A DNA stretch of 64,000 nt from Megasphaera sp. MJR8396C (GCF_001546855.1 NZ_KQ958153.1:51617-115616), one strand, 5' to 3'; shown: positions 52,607 to 60,548, counted from the first letter of the stretch. Made by a program: numbers and translations. Notes: generated from the letters alone by a model not told the origin.

Positions 52607-53293
52607 ATGAAACGGATTTTAATCATTGAAGACGACAAGGGCATTGCTGAATTGGAGCGGGATTACCTCGAAGCTAACGGGTTTGCCGTCGACATGGCTT
52701 TTGACGGCGACACCGGGGAAAAGAAGGCCCTTCAGGAAGCTTACGACTTCATCATCCTCGACATCATGCTGCCCGGTCGGGACGGTTTTCAAATCTGCCG
52801 CACCATCCGCGAAGCGAAGGATATTCCCATCATCCTCGTATCGGCCCGCCAGGAAGACATCGACAAGATCCGCGGCCTGGGCCTCGGTGCCGACGACTAT
52901 ATCGTAAAGCCCTTCAGCCCCAATGAACTCGTGGCCCGCGTCAAAGCCCATCTGGCTCGCTATGAACAGCTGACGGCCCGCGAAGTCCATCGCCATGCCC
53001 TCTGTTTTGACGGCCTTGAAATCGACGAAAGCGGCCACCGCGTCTTCGTCAAAGGGGAGGAAGTGAGCCTGCCCAATAAGGAATTTGAACTCCTCTTGTT
53101 CTTCGCCAAGAACCCGGGCATCGTCTTCAGTAAAGAAACCCTCTTTGACCGCGTCTGGGGCAGCGAAGCCCTGGGGGAAACGGCGACGGTTTCAGTCCAC
53201 GTCAACCGCATTCGCGAAAAAATCGAAGAAGATACGGCCAAACCTCGCTATATTGAAACGGTCTGGGGAGCCGGCTACCGCTTCCACGGATAA
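52607..53293 (+). CDS. OmpR/PhoB-type response regulator
   Basis: A 228-residue regulator. Receiver domain with acidic pocket Glu8-Asp9-Asp10, phosphorylation site Asp52 (LDIMLPG) and Lys in YIVKPFSPNE, followed by a C-terminal winged helix (about 130-228, VSVHVNRIREKIE and VWGAGYRF). It pairs with the kinase just upstream. OmpR-type regulators bind direct repeats with about 11-base spacing; such repeats occur before the kinase gene, before the glycosyltransferase and before the small exported protein, so these are the likely targets. Confidence 0.95.
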   Translation: MKRILIIEDDKGIAELERDYLEANGFAVDMAFDGDTGEKKALQEAYDFIILDIMLPGRDGFQICRTIREAKDIPIILVSARQEDIDKIRGLGLGADDYIVKPFSPNELVARVKAHLARYEQLTAREVHRHALCFDGLEIDESGHRVFVKGEEVSLPNKEFELLLFFAKNPGIVFSKETLFDRVWGSEALGETATVSVHVNRIREKIEEDTAKPRYIETVWGAGYRFHG

Positions 53294-53334
53294 GCGCTCT
53301 TTTTAAGGATCATTCCCGGTTTATTGTCAGTCTG

Positions 53335-53366
53335 TTCAAACTTTGTTTAACTTCCCACCCTATACT
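53335..53366 (+). promoter_or_regulatory. Glycosyltransferase promoter with direct repeat
   Basis: TTCAAAC-TTTG-TTTAACT (11-base period) at 53335-53352, nine bases before TATACT at 53361-53366. The placement over the -35 position suggests an activator site. Confidence 0.6.
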
Positions 53367-53405
53367 GTAGCCATCATTAGAGATGTATAGAAAGGGAAGG
53401 ATAAC

Positions 53406-54947
53406 ATGGAAACTTATCAGATGAAGAAAGAAGGGCCGGGACTGGTTCATTTTGCCCAGCGGCTCTGGCAGGTTGTATTGTCACGACCGGCTGTCGTCCT
53501 AGCCGTCATGACGGCCATTCTTTGTTTCGTTGGCAATCACTTGTTGGTCATCACCGACCCTGTCGAATCGAATTATGCCTTGACGGCCAAGGAAATGTTG
53601 GCTTCGGGCGACTATTTTTCGCCCCGTATTTTTGGCAATTATTGGTATGATAAACCGATTTTCTTTTATTGGGAACTCATCGCTGCTTTTAAATTATTCG
53701 GCATCAGCGATTTTGCCGCCCGCTTCTTCCCGGCCCTCTTCGGCATCGCCGGCGTCCTCTTAGCCTACGCTTTTACGGCCCGCCTGTACGACAAGAAAAC
53801 GGGATTTTTCACGGGCCTCATCTTGATGACGACCGTCGAATATTTCTACTTATCCAAGGCCGTTATCACCGATATGACCTTGTTCGTATTTTATTCGGCC
53901 TGCCTCATGGCCTTTTACATCGCCTACAGTGAAAAGAAGCCGGCCTTCTATTATGCAGCCTACGCCTTTGCCGGCCTGTCGGTGCTGACTAAAGGGCCAA
54001 TCGGCCTCCTGCAGCCGGGACTCATTATCCTCTTGTTCCTCTTGTGGCGCCGCGATTTAAAAGCCTTGCTGCATATTAAAATGATTTCCGGATTGTTGCT
54101 GTTTCTGGCCATTACGGCTGTCTGGTACGTCCCTATGTATCTGATGCACGGCGACGCCTTCATCAGCCAGTTCATCGGCGTTCACAACGTCCTGCGGGCG
54201 ACGGTTTCGGAACATCCGAAATACGACGTCTGGTATTACTACAGTGCCATCTTCTTAGTCGGCTTCATTCCCTGGGTCTTTACCCTGCCCCTGGCTTGGC
54301 GCGACTACGGCCTTACCCGGAAGATCGCAGCCCTTTGGCGGCAAAAGAAGGTAAGCCTGCCGGCCCTTTCCATGAAGACCCAATTCCTCATCGTCTGGGC
54401 GGTCACCATCTTCGTTACCTACCAGTTCATGGCGACGAAGTACATGACCTATACCTTCCCCTACATGATCCCCATTGCCATCGGCTTTGCGTCTTATTTG
54501 AAAAAATACGACCGCCTGGTGGTCAACATGGCTGGCATCGTTCTTGCCATTTACGTCGCCGTGACCTATATGGTCATCATTCCCCAGTGCCAGCAGGCCT
54601 CGGCGTACGGCGTCTCCCAGATTGTCCGCACCATGGCCGACGATCAGACGACAGTCGTCATGTTCGGCGGCCGCTACTCCGTGTCCCAGACCTATTACTC
54701 CGGCCATCAGGCCTATCGCCTGGCTAAGGCCGACCGCATCCGTGACCTCCTTCCCGGCGATATCAGCTGGAATGCCAAGAACGTCATGCCTTTCATGGCC
54801 ATCGAAGACCTGCCCAACCACGACAAGGTCCTGGCCCTGGTCAACGATCAGGATGAAGCCCACTTCCTGCAGGATGTGCCCGGCAAGTGGAAATGGGTCG
54901 GTCAGAAGGGCGTCTGGGTCGTTTACGAAAAAGAAAGCGATTTGTAG
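53406..54947 (+). CDS. ArnT-like membrane glycosyltransferase
   Basis: A 513-residue integral membrane protein of the dolichyl-phosphate-mannosyltransferase/ArnT superfamily, with about 12 helices. The first periplasmic loop has DPVESNYALTAKEML, carrying the acidic pair expected for catalysis, and GNYWYDKPIFFYW, another family block. ArnT adds aminoarabinose to lipid A and gives resistance to cationic peptides; this relative may modify lipid A or another lipid-linked acceptor. It has its own promoter with the regulator-type repeat and sits next to the two-component system, which supports envelope defence. The donor sugar is unknown. Confidence 0.85.
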   Translation: METYQMKKEGPGLVHFAQRLWQVVLSRPAVVLAVMTAILCFVGNHLLVITDPVESNYALTAKEMLASGDYFSPRIFGNYWYDKPIFFYWELIAAFKLFGISDFAARFFPALFGIAGVLLAYAFTARLYDKKTGFFTGLILMTTVEYFYLSKAVITDMTLFVFYSACLMAFYIAYSEKKPAFYYAAYAFAGLSVLTKGPIGLLQPGLIILLFLLWRRDLKALLHIKMISGLLLFLAITAVWYVPMYLMHGDAFISQFIGVHNVLRATVSEHPKYDVWYYYSAIFLVGFIPWVFTLPLAWRDYGLTRKIAALWRQKKVSLPALSMKTQFLIVWAVTIFVTYQFMATKYMTYTFPYMIPIAIGFASYLKKYDRLVVNMAGIVLAIYVAVTYMVIIPQCQQASAYGVSQIVRTMADDQTTVVMFGGRYSVSQTYYSGHQAYRLAKADRIRDLLPGDISWNAKNVMPFMAIEDLPNHDKVLALVNDQDEAHFLQDVPGKWKWVGQKGVWVVYEKESDL

Positions 54948-54963
54948 TCGCGCTGGAATGGCC

Positions 54964-55002
54964 TTGTGACTGAATTGTAACGGCTGATGCGTATACTATA
55001 AT
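54964..55002 (+). promoter_or_regulatory. Small-protein promoter with direct repeat
   Basis: TTGTGAC-TGAA-TTGTAAC (11-base period) at 54964-54981, ten bases before TATACT (54992) and with TATAAT at 54997-55002. Confidence 0.55.
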
Positions 55003-55029
55003 CAATCTTAAATAAAGGGGTTGATTTTT

Positions 55030-55365
55030 ATGAAGAAGTTTCAGAATATAATGCGCATGGCTTTAGTCTTGGTGATTACGGTGGCAACCTTCAGCGGTGC
55101 TGCCTTGACGGCTCAGGCTGCCGAACCGAGACCGTACGATCAGCAGCAGTGGGAACAGCAGGATAACAACCGCCATCGCGACAACCACAACGATAAGAAA
55201 GATAAGAACGACAAGAATTACAAGAAGTATAAAAACGATAAGAAGTACAAGAACGACTGGAAAGAAAAGGAAAATCCTAAAAAAGATGTCGACCAGGCAA
55301 ACCGCAAAGCCAATATCGCCATCGGCGTCGCTGCCATCGCAACGATCGTCGCCTTGTCGAAATAA
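55030..55365 (+). CDS. Small exported Lys/Asn/Asp-rich protein
   Basis: A 111-residue protein with a signal peptide (cleavage near AQAAE). The mature part begins Gln/Asn-rich (QQQWEQQDNN), then has a low-complexity stretch of Lys, Asn, Asp and Tyr (about 55-90). It ends with a hydrophobic segment IAIGVAAIATIVAL that could anchor it or insert in a membrane. The composition is highly charged, with both acid and base. ATG 55030 has AAAGGGG upstream. No family recognised. It likely belongs to the neighbouring two-component regulon and ends at a strong terminator. Confidence 0.75.
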   Translation: MKKFQNIMRMALVLVITVATFSGAALTAQAAEPRPYDQQQWEQQDNNRHRDNHNDKKDKNDKNYKKYKNDKKYKNDWKEKENPKKDVDQANRKANIAIGVAAIATIVALSK

Positions 55366-55373
55366 GATTAATG

Positions 55374-55404
55374 AAAAGACTGTCCGCCTCGGGCAGTCTT
55401 TTTT
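55374..55404 (+). terminator. Terminator after the small exported protein
   Basis: AAAAGACTGTCC / GGGCAGTCTTTT with a GCCTC loop, one T-G wobble and T6. Confidence 0.93.
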
Positions 55405-55492
55405 GTGCCCCGAGCTTTTGGGGTCGTCCTTGTCAAGGAGTGGCCCTATGGGTATAATAAAATAGTATATAACGATAAAGGATGTGTTTGTT

Positions 55493-56182
55493 ATGCAATT
55501 GACGCCGCGCCTCGAGGCTGCCGTGTCTTTGATTCCCAAGGGATCTGTCATCGCCGATATCGGGACGGATCACGCCTATATCCCGGTCTACACCTGTGAA
55601 ACGGGGTGGTGCCCGTCGGCCATTGCCGCCGATATCGTGCCGGGCCCCTTAGCGGCGGCCAGGGCTCACGTCGAAGGCGCCGGCCTTCAAGACCGCATCG
55701 ACTGCCGTCTCGGCGACGGACTGACCTGTGTCGAAAGCGGGGAAGCCGACGGCGCCGTCATCTGCGGCATGGGCGGTTCTTTGATGATAAAAATCCTCCA
55801 GCAGTCATACGACGTCTGGCAGTCCTTTGACTTCGTCGTCCTTCAGCCTCAGAGTGACAGCGGCGACCTTCGGCGTTATCTCTATGAAAAGGACTGGCAC
55901 ATCGAAGATGAGCGACTGGTCATCGACGACGGCCGTCTCTATGAACTGCTGCGGGCTGTTCCGGGAAAAGCCGAAGCCCTGCCGGAGTGGCAGTATGAAC
56001 TGGGCCCGGTCAATTGGCAGCGCCGCAATCCGCTCCTCAGCCGCAAGATCGAAATCCTCATGGAAACCAAGGGGCGGATTTTGGCTGGCCTCAAGAAGAG
56101 CCGCCGCGACCTGCACGTTCAAATTGAAGCAATGGAAAAGGAATTATCCTTTTGGAGGGACTTGAAATGTCAGTTACAGTAG
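55493..56182 (+). CDS. trmK: TrmK, tRNA (adenine-22-N1)-methyltransferase
   Basis: A 229-residue SAM-dependent methyltransferase that modifies A22 of tRNA. Motif I is VIADIGTDHAYIPVY (the DIGTDHA form specific to TrmK), with ICGMGG and LQPQSDSG further on. The C-terminal helices (about 170-225) form the coiled-coil-like domain of the family. ATG 55493 has AAAGGATG upstream. The nif3-like gene starts inside its last codons, the common trmK-nif3 pairing of Firmicutes. Confidence 0.95.
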   Translation: MQLTPRLEAAVSLIPKGSVIADIGTDHAYIPVYTCETGWCPSAIAADIVPGPLAAARAHVEGAGLQDRIDCRLGDGLTCVESGEADGAVICGMGGSLMIKILQQSYDVWQSFDFVVLQPQSDSGDLRRYLYEKDWHIEDERLVIDDGRLYELLRAVPGKAEALPEWQYELGPVNWQRRNPLLSRKIEILMETKGRILAGLKKSRRDLHVQIEAMEKELSFWRDLKCQLQ

Positions 56183-57288
56183 GTGAAATCGTAAACGTAT
56201 TGAATACCTGGGCGCCCTTGTCGCTAAAAGAGTCGTGGGACAATCCGGGTCTTCTCATCGGGAATCCCGATGAAACTGTCGACAAGCTGCTGGTGACCTT
56301 AGACGTCATGATGGACACCGTCGACTACGCCATCGAACAGGGCGTCACGATGATCGTAAGCCACCATCCGGTCATCTTCGACGGGCTTAAATCGCTGCGG
56401 ACCGATACGTATAACGGGGCCATGTACCAAAAACTGCTGACCCATCACATCGCCGTCTACAGTGCCCACACCAATCTCGACAGCGCCGACGGCGGCGTCA
56501 ATGACGTCCTGGCCGGGTTATTGGGCCTGACCGATGTCGAAGGCCTGGTTCCCGTTTCTGAGGACAAGCTCTATAAAATCGCCGTCTACGTCCCGGAAAG
56601 CCACAGTGACGCCCTGCGTAAGGCCCTGGCTGACAGCGGTGCCGGCTATATCGGAAATTACAGTGACTGTTCCTTTACCGTCAAGGGAGAAGGGCGGTTC
56701 AAGCCCCATGAAGGGACGAATCCCTTTATCGGCAGCGTCGGCAAGGTCGAAACAGTAGCTGAAGAACGGATCGAGACCATCGTTCCGGAAAGCCTGCTCA
56801 ATCAGGTCCTGCCGGCTATGGTCAAGGCTCATCCCTATGAAGAACCGGCTTATGACATCTATCCCTTGAAAAATGCCGTCCATTCCTTCACCATGGGCCG
56901 CGTCGGAAATTGGCCGACACCGGAACCGGCTGCAGCCGTTCTTCGAAAGATTAAGGACATCCTCCATCGCGACGCCTTGTCCTATGCCGGCGATACGGAT
57001 GTGACCGTTCGCCGCGTTGCCCTCCTCGGCGGCGGTGGGGCCGGTTTCATTAATCTGGCGAAACAGGCCGGGGCTGACCTCTATCTGACCGGCGATATGA
57101 AATACCACGACGCTCAGGAAGCCTTTAAGCAGGGCATCGTCGTCGTCGACGGCGGCCACTTCGGCACGGAATCCCCTGTCGTCGATGACCTCTGCCGGAG
57201 ACTGATAGAAGCGTCGGCTGAACACCATTGGGACATCGACTGCCAGCGCGACCCGACGTCACGGGACATGATACAGTCTTTAATTTAA
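56167..57288 (+). CDS. Nif3-like dinuclear metal-centre protein (GTP cyclohydrolase I type 2-like)
   Basis: A 373-residue NIF3/DUF34 protein. Metal-binding motifs are SHHPVIFDGLK and SAHTNLDSADGGVND near the N-terminus and GDMKYHDAQEAF plus DGGHFGTES near the C-terminus. A central PII-like insertion (about 130-235) is present, as in Firmicutes. Family function is debated; some members are described as GTP cyclohydrolases. ATG 56167 has GGAGG seven bases upstream and overlaps trmK. Confidence 0.93.
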   Translation: MSVTVGEIVNVLNTWAPLSLKESWDNPGLLIGNPDETVDKLLVTLDVMMDTVDYAIEQGVTMIVSHHPVIFDGLKSLRTDTYNGAMYQKLLTHHIAVYSAHTNLDSADGGVNDVLAGLLGLTDVEGLVPVSEDKLYKIAVYVPESHSDALRKALADSGAGYIGNYSDCSFTVKGEGRFKPHEGTNPFIGSVGKVETVAEERIETIVPESLLNQVLPAMVKAHPYEEPAYDIYPLKNAVHSFTMGRVGNWPTPEPAAAVLRKIKDILHRDALSYAGDTDVTVRRVALLGGGGAGFINLAKQAGADLYLTGDMKYHDAQEAFKQGIVVVDGGHFGTESPVVDDLCRRLIEASAEHHWDIDCQRDPTSRDMIQSLI

Positions 57289-57328
57289 AGCGCCGTGCAG
57301 ACGCCATGATAAGGAAGGTAGTTATATT

Positions 57329-57973
57329 ATGACCAAAGAAGACCATGTAAAACATTTATTAGAAGATCCGGTTTACGCCATCATGGGCAATGAAGAACTC
57401 TGCCTGGGCCGAAACAACGTCGACGTAGCCAAGGGCTTGATCGCCGCCGGCGTCACCATTATCCAGTACCGGGAAAAGCATAAGAAATGGCGGGCTAAGT
57501 ACGAAGAAGCCAGCGCCATTGCCAGACTCTGCCATGACCATGATGTGACCTTCATTATGAATGATTCGACGGATCTTGCCATCGCCTGCGGGGCCGACGG
57601 CATCCACGTCGGCCAAGATGATGCCCCGGCCCAGGTCGTCCGCCAGCTCGCCGGTCCGGACGTCTTCATCGGCGTTTCGACCAATACCATCGACGAAATG
57701 AAACAGGCCAAAGCCGACGGTGCCGATTACGTTGGTTTCGGCCCCATGTTCCCGACCCAGTCGAAGGACGATGCCGATGACGTCGTAAGTAAGGAAGCCA
57801 AGGCCTTTGCCCTGAACTTCAGCCTGCCCGTCGTCACCATCGGCGGCATCAGCCTGGACAACATCCGCAGCCTGTACGACGAAGGATTCCGTTCCTTTGC
57901 CATGATTTCGGCCATCGTCGGAAAGAAAGACATGAACCAGGCCGTGGCCGACATCCGCCGTATCTTGCAGTAA
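57329..57973 (+). CDS. thiE: Thiamine-phosphate synthase
   Basis: A 214-residue TIM-barrel enzyme joining the pyrimidine and thiazole phosphates. Motifs are GVTIIQYREKHK, FIMNDSTDLAIACGADGIHVGQDD, IGVSTNT and VGFGPMFPTQSK. It ends the trmK-nif3 cluster rather than standing with thiM-thiW 29 kb away. No TPP riboswitch is visible upstream. AAGGAAGG precedes ATG 57329. The rnpB promoter starts just after its stop. Confidence 0.95.
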   Translation: MTKEDHVKHLLEDPVYAIMGNEELCLGRNNVDVAKGLIAAGVTIIQYREKHKKWRAKYEEASAIARLCHDHDVTFIMNDSTDLAIACGADGIHVGQDDAPAQVVRQLAGPDVFIGVSTNTIDEMKQAKADGADYVGFGPMFPTQSKDDADDVVSKEAKAFALNFSLPVVTIGGISLDNIRSLYDEGFRSFAMISAIVGKKDMNQAVADIRRILQ

Positions 57974-57999
57974 CGGCATGACAAGGCCGTCGATGCTCA

Positions 58000-58028
58000 T
58001 TGACGGCGATCCGAAAATATGATATTCT
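58000..58028 (+). promoter_or_regulatory. rnpB promoter
   Basis: TTGACG, 17 bases, TATTCT, placing the RNA start near 58036. Confidence 0.7.
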
Positions 58029-58035
58029 ATAAGAC

Positions 58036-58386
58036 GTTGAGTATGAAAGGCAATCGCTAGTGCTTCGGCATTAGAGGAAAGTCCGAGCTCCGCAGGGCAG
58101 GATGCCGGCTAACGGCCGGCGAAGGTGACTTTAGGGACAGTGCCACAGAAATGTGTACCGCCACGAAAGTGGTAAGGGTGGAACGGTGCGGTAAGAGCGC
58201 ACCAGCGGTACAGTAATGTGCCGGCTAGGTAAACCCCATCTGGAGCAAGACCGAATAGGGAAGGGATGAAGCGGCCCGCTGATCTTCCGGGTTGTGTCGC
58301 TTGAACATGCTGGCAACAGTATGTCTAGATAGATGATTGCTGCTGCGCAAGCAGTACAAAACTCGGCTTACTGATTACTCATCACT
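58036..58386 (+). ncRNA. rnpB: RNase P RNA
   Basis: The catalytic RNA of ribonuclease P, which matures tRNA 5' ends. Diagnostic blocks in order: GAGGAAAGTCCGAGCTCC, AGAGCGCACCAGCGG, AAACCCCATCTGGAGCAAG, and near the 3' end AACTCGGCTTACTG. The ends TGAGTA (58038) and TACTCA (58376) can pair as P1. Length of about 350 is normal. It has a promoter and a terminator of its own between thiE and lysC. Exact ends are estimated to within a few bases. Confidence 0.97.
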
Positions 58387-58396
58387 CTGGAAATAC

Positions 58397-58437
58397 AGGG
58401 ACTGTTGCGTGATATGACAGCATGCGGCAGTCCCTTT
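58397..58437 (+). terminator. Terminator after rnpB
   Basis: GGGACTGTTGC / GCGGCAGTCCC with a weak T-tail (TTTACATTT) and two T-G wobbles. Confidence 0.7.
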
Positions 58438-58551
58438 ACATTTATGGCCGTCCATGATATTATTGCAATAAGTGGATTCTGTTGGCCTGAACCATAAGAA
58501 TGAATTACCACGGCAAGGAATACTTAAACAAACAAAAGCGAGGGATTTAAG

Positions 58552-59778
58552 TTGGCATTAATCGTTAAGAAGTTTGGCGGCAGCTCCGTAGCTACGCCGG
58601 ACAAAATGCGTGCTATTGTGCAACGGGTCTTAAAAGGGAAAAAGCCTGAAGACAAAATCGTCATCGTCGTTTCTGCAATGGGGGATACGACCGATGATTT
58701 AGTAGCCTTAGCAAAGCAGATTACCTCTAAGGCTTACGGCCGTGAAATGGATATGCTCCTGACGACGGGCGAACAGGTTTCGATCGCTCTCATGGCCATG
58801 GCATTCCAGGAAGCCGGTCAGAAGGCCGTCTCCTTTACGGGTGCTCAGGCAGGCATCAAGACCAGTGATGCCTTCAACAAAGGCCGTATTTTGGCCTTGA
58901 AGCCGGCCCGTATCATGAAGGCACTGGAACAAGATAATATTGTCGTCGTTGCCGGTTTCCAGGGCATTACCGGTCATGGTGACATCACGACCCTCGGCCG
59001 CGGCGGTTCCGATACGACAGCCGTCGCTATCGCCGGCGCTATCCACGCTGATGTTTGTGAAATCTATACCGACGTTGACGGCGTGTACACGTCCGATCCC
59101 CGTGTCGTTCCCAATGCTAGAAAAATCGATCAGATCACATACGGCGAGATGCTTGAAATGGCGAAACTCGGCGCCGGTGTCATGCAGCCCCGGGCCGTCG
59201 AAATGGGCAGCCGCTTCGGCGTTCCCATTTACGTGCGCTCGACTTTTTCGGAAGATGAAGGAACTATGATACAGGAGGATTGCTCTATGGAAGTCAAACA
59301 ATATCTCATCCGCGGCGTCGCTTCGGATAAAAATGTGGCTAAAATCACCGTTCTCGGAATTCCTAATAAACCGGGGTTTGCCTACCGCGTCTTTTCTGAA
59401 TTGGCAGAAAAGAACGTCGACGTCGACATGATCGTTCAGAGCGTCCGCTACGCTAACGAAGGCGTTACGGATATTACCTTTACCATTGCCCGCACGGACT
59501 TGGAAGAAGCCGAATCGGTTTTCGAATCCCTGCGCAGCGAAATGCCCGTCGAAGACATCATCATCGACGACAAGATGGCCAAGGTTTCTGTCGTCGGCGC
59601 CGGTATGGCCGGTCACCCGGGCATTGCTGCCGGCATGTTCGGTGTCCTCAGCGACAATGATATCAACATCGAAATTATTTCTACGTCGGAAATCAGTATT
59701 ACCTGCCTCATTGCGGAAGAAGTTGTCGATAAGGCCGTCAAAGCCATTCATCAGCACTTCTTCGACGAAGAAGACTAG
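58552..59778 (+). CDS. lysC: Aspartokinase (lysine-sensitive type, alpha subunit)
   Basis: A 408-residue aspartate kinase, the first step to lysine, threonine and diaminopimelate. The kinase domain starts VKKFGGSSVA and contains TTLGRGGSDTTAVA and the EIYTDVDGVYTSDPR block. Two ACT regulatory domains follow (about 265-408). The TTG start has GCGAGGGAT upstream. Length equals the Bacillus subtilis aspartokinase II alpha subunit, and an internal start for a beta subunit is present (see next entry). No lysine riboswitch is seen in the 110 bases between the rnpB terminator and the start. Confidence 0.96.
   Translation: MALIVKKFGGSSVATPDKMRAIVQRVLKGKKPEDKIVIVVSAMGDTTDDLVALAKQITSKAYGREMDMLLTTGEQVSIALMAMAFQEAGQKAVSFTGAQAGIKTSDAFNKGRILALKPARIMKALEQDNIVVVAGFQGITGHGDITTLGRGGSDTTAVAIAGAIHADVCEIYTDVDGVYTSDPRVVPNARKIDQITYGEMLEMAKLGAGVMQPRAVEMGSRFGVPIYVRSTFSEDEGTMIQEDCSMEVKQYLIRGVASDKNVAKITVLGIPNKPGFAYRVFSELAEKNVDVDMIVQSVRYANEGVTDITFTIARTDLEEAESVFESLRSEMPVEDIIIDDKMAKVSVVGAGMAGHPGIAAGMFGVLSDNDINIEIISTSEISITCLIAEEVVDKAVKAIHQHFFDEED
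59287..59778 (+). CDS. Internal in-frame start: aspartokinase beta subunit
   Basis: Inside lysC, codon 246 is an ATG preceded by CAGGAGG with eight bases of spacing. That is a far better ribosome site than the one used for the full-length TTG start. Translation from here gives 163 residues comprising the ACT regulatory region only. This matches the known in-phase overlapping alpha/beta arrangement of B. subtilis aspartokinase II, where the beta subunit has the same size. Expression is inferred, not shown. Confidence 0.75.
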   Translation: MEVKQYLIRGVASDKNVAKITVLGIPNKPGFAYRVFSELAEKNVDVDMIVQSVRYANEGVTDITFTIARTDLEEAESVFESLRSEMPVEDIIIDDKMAKVSVVGAGMAGHPGIAAGMFGVLSDNDINIEIISTSEISITCLIAEEVVDKAVKAIHQHFFDEED

Positions 59779-59786
59779 GGGGATTC

Positions 59787-60086
59787 ATGTCTGTATTGGA
59801 TAGCTTTACAGAAGAAATGCTGCAGTCTGAACTGCCCAAGCGCGTGACCTTGGAGCGGCTCATTCACGGGCTGGAAGTCGAGAAGCCGCCGAAGTTTTCC
59901 ATTCCGGCACCGAAATATACCTTTGAAACGAATTTACACGGCTTTCGGTACGATTACCAGCATCAAACTGTTACGATTTCCTATAAAGTAGCCCACGGCC
60001 TTCACGATGATATGACCGTGTCCTTTACGACCTTCCGGGTCTTGCTGGAAGGGCTGGGCGTCTGTATCCGAATGCAGAAGTGGTAG
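59787..60086 (+). CDS. Hypothetical 99-residue protein
   Basis: A soluble 99-residue protein eight bases after lysC, with GGGGGATT before ATG 59787. It has no signal or membrane segment. The second half is predicted beta-rich (KYTFETNLHGFRYDYQHQTVTISYKV). I do not recognise a family. Tight spacing to lysC suggests co-transcription; a terminator directly after it separates acpS. Confidence 0.65.
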   Translation: MSVLDSFTEEMLQSELPKRVTLERLIHGLEVEKPPKFSIPAPKYTFETNLHGFRYDYQHQTVTISYKVAHGLHDDMTVSFTTFRVLLEGLGVCIRMQKW

Positions 60087-60094
60087 TTAACTTT

Positions 60095-60129
60095 GCCGCA
60101 GTTCCTGAGGGGATTGCGGCTCTTTTTTT
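60095..60129 (+). terminator. Terminator abutting the acpS ribosome site
   Basis: GCCGCA, 14-base loop, TGCGGC, TCTTTTTTT. The T-tract runs straight into the GGAGGA site of acpS. Confidence 0.75.
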
Positions 60130-60139
60130 GGAGGAATGT

Positions 60140-60502
60140 ATGCACTGCGGGACGGATATTGTACAAATCAGCCGTATGGACGACTTGGTGCGGCGTCACG
60201 GCACGTCGCTGGGCCGTTTTTTTACGGAACAGGAACTGGCCTATTGCCAAAAAGGAACGTCGTGGCGGACGGAGTCCCTGGCCGGCATCTTTGCGGCCAA
60301 AGAGGCCCTGTTCAAGGCCTTGGGAACGGGCTTTCGCCAGGGAAAATGGACCGACGTCGAAGTCGTCCACGATGAACTGGGGGCGCCGCAGTACCGCCTT
60401 TACGGCGTCTACGCCGAGGCCGTACGGGAAAAGAGCTGCCAGCCGCCGTCCCTGTCCATCGCCCATGACGGCGACTATGCCGTCGCTTTTGTCGTCCTGT
60501 AA
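60140..60502 (+). CDS. acpS: Holo-[acyl-carrier-protein] synthase
   Basis: A 120-residue phosphopantetheinyl transferase that activates acyl carrier protein. The two metal-site motifs are GTDIVQISRM (Asp6) and the FAAKEALFKALGTG helix with its Glu. The SIAHDGDYAVAFV end is also standard. ATG 60140 has GGAGGA upstream. A terminator just upstream may limit read-through from lysC. nnr follows in the usual acpS-nnr order. Confidence 0.96.
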   Translation: MHCGTDIVQISRMDDLVRRHGTSLGRFFTEQELAYCQKGTSWRTESLAGIFAAKEALFKALGTGFRQGKWTDVEVVHDELGAPQYRLYGVYAEAVREKSCQPPSLSIAHDGDYAVAFVVL

Positions 60503-60548
60503 AGGGCGAAGAAGTCGATAACTTTTAGGAGTGAGAAGGGAGACTGCC

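Noticed and set aside
58443..58551. Lysine riboswitch upstream of lysC
   Set aside because: The gap is only about 110 bases after the rnpB terminator and lacks the multi-helix L-box pattern.
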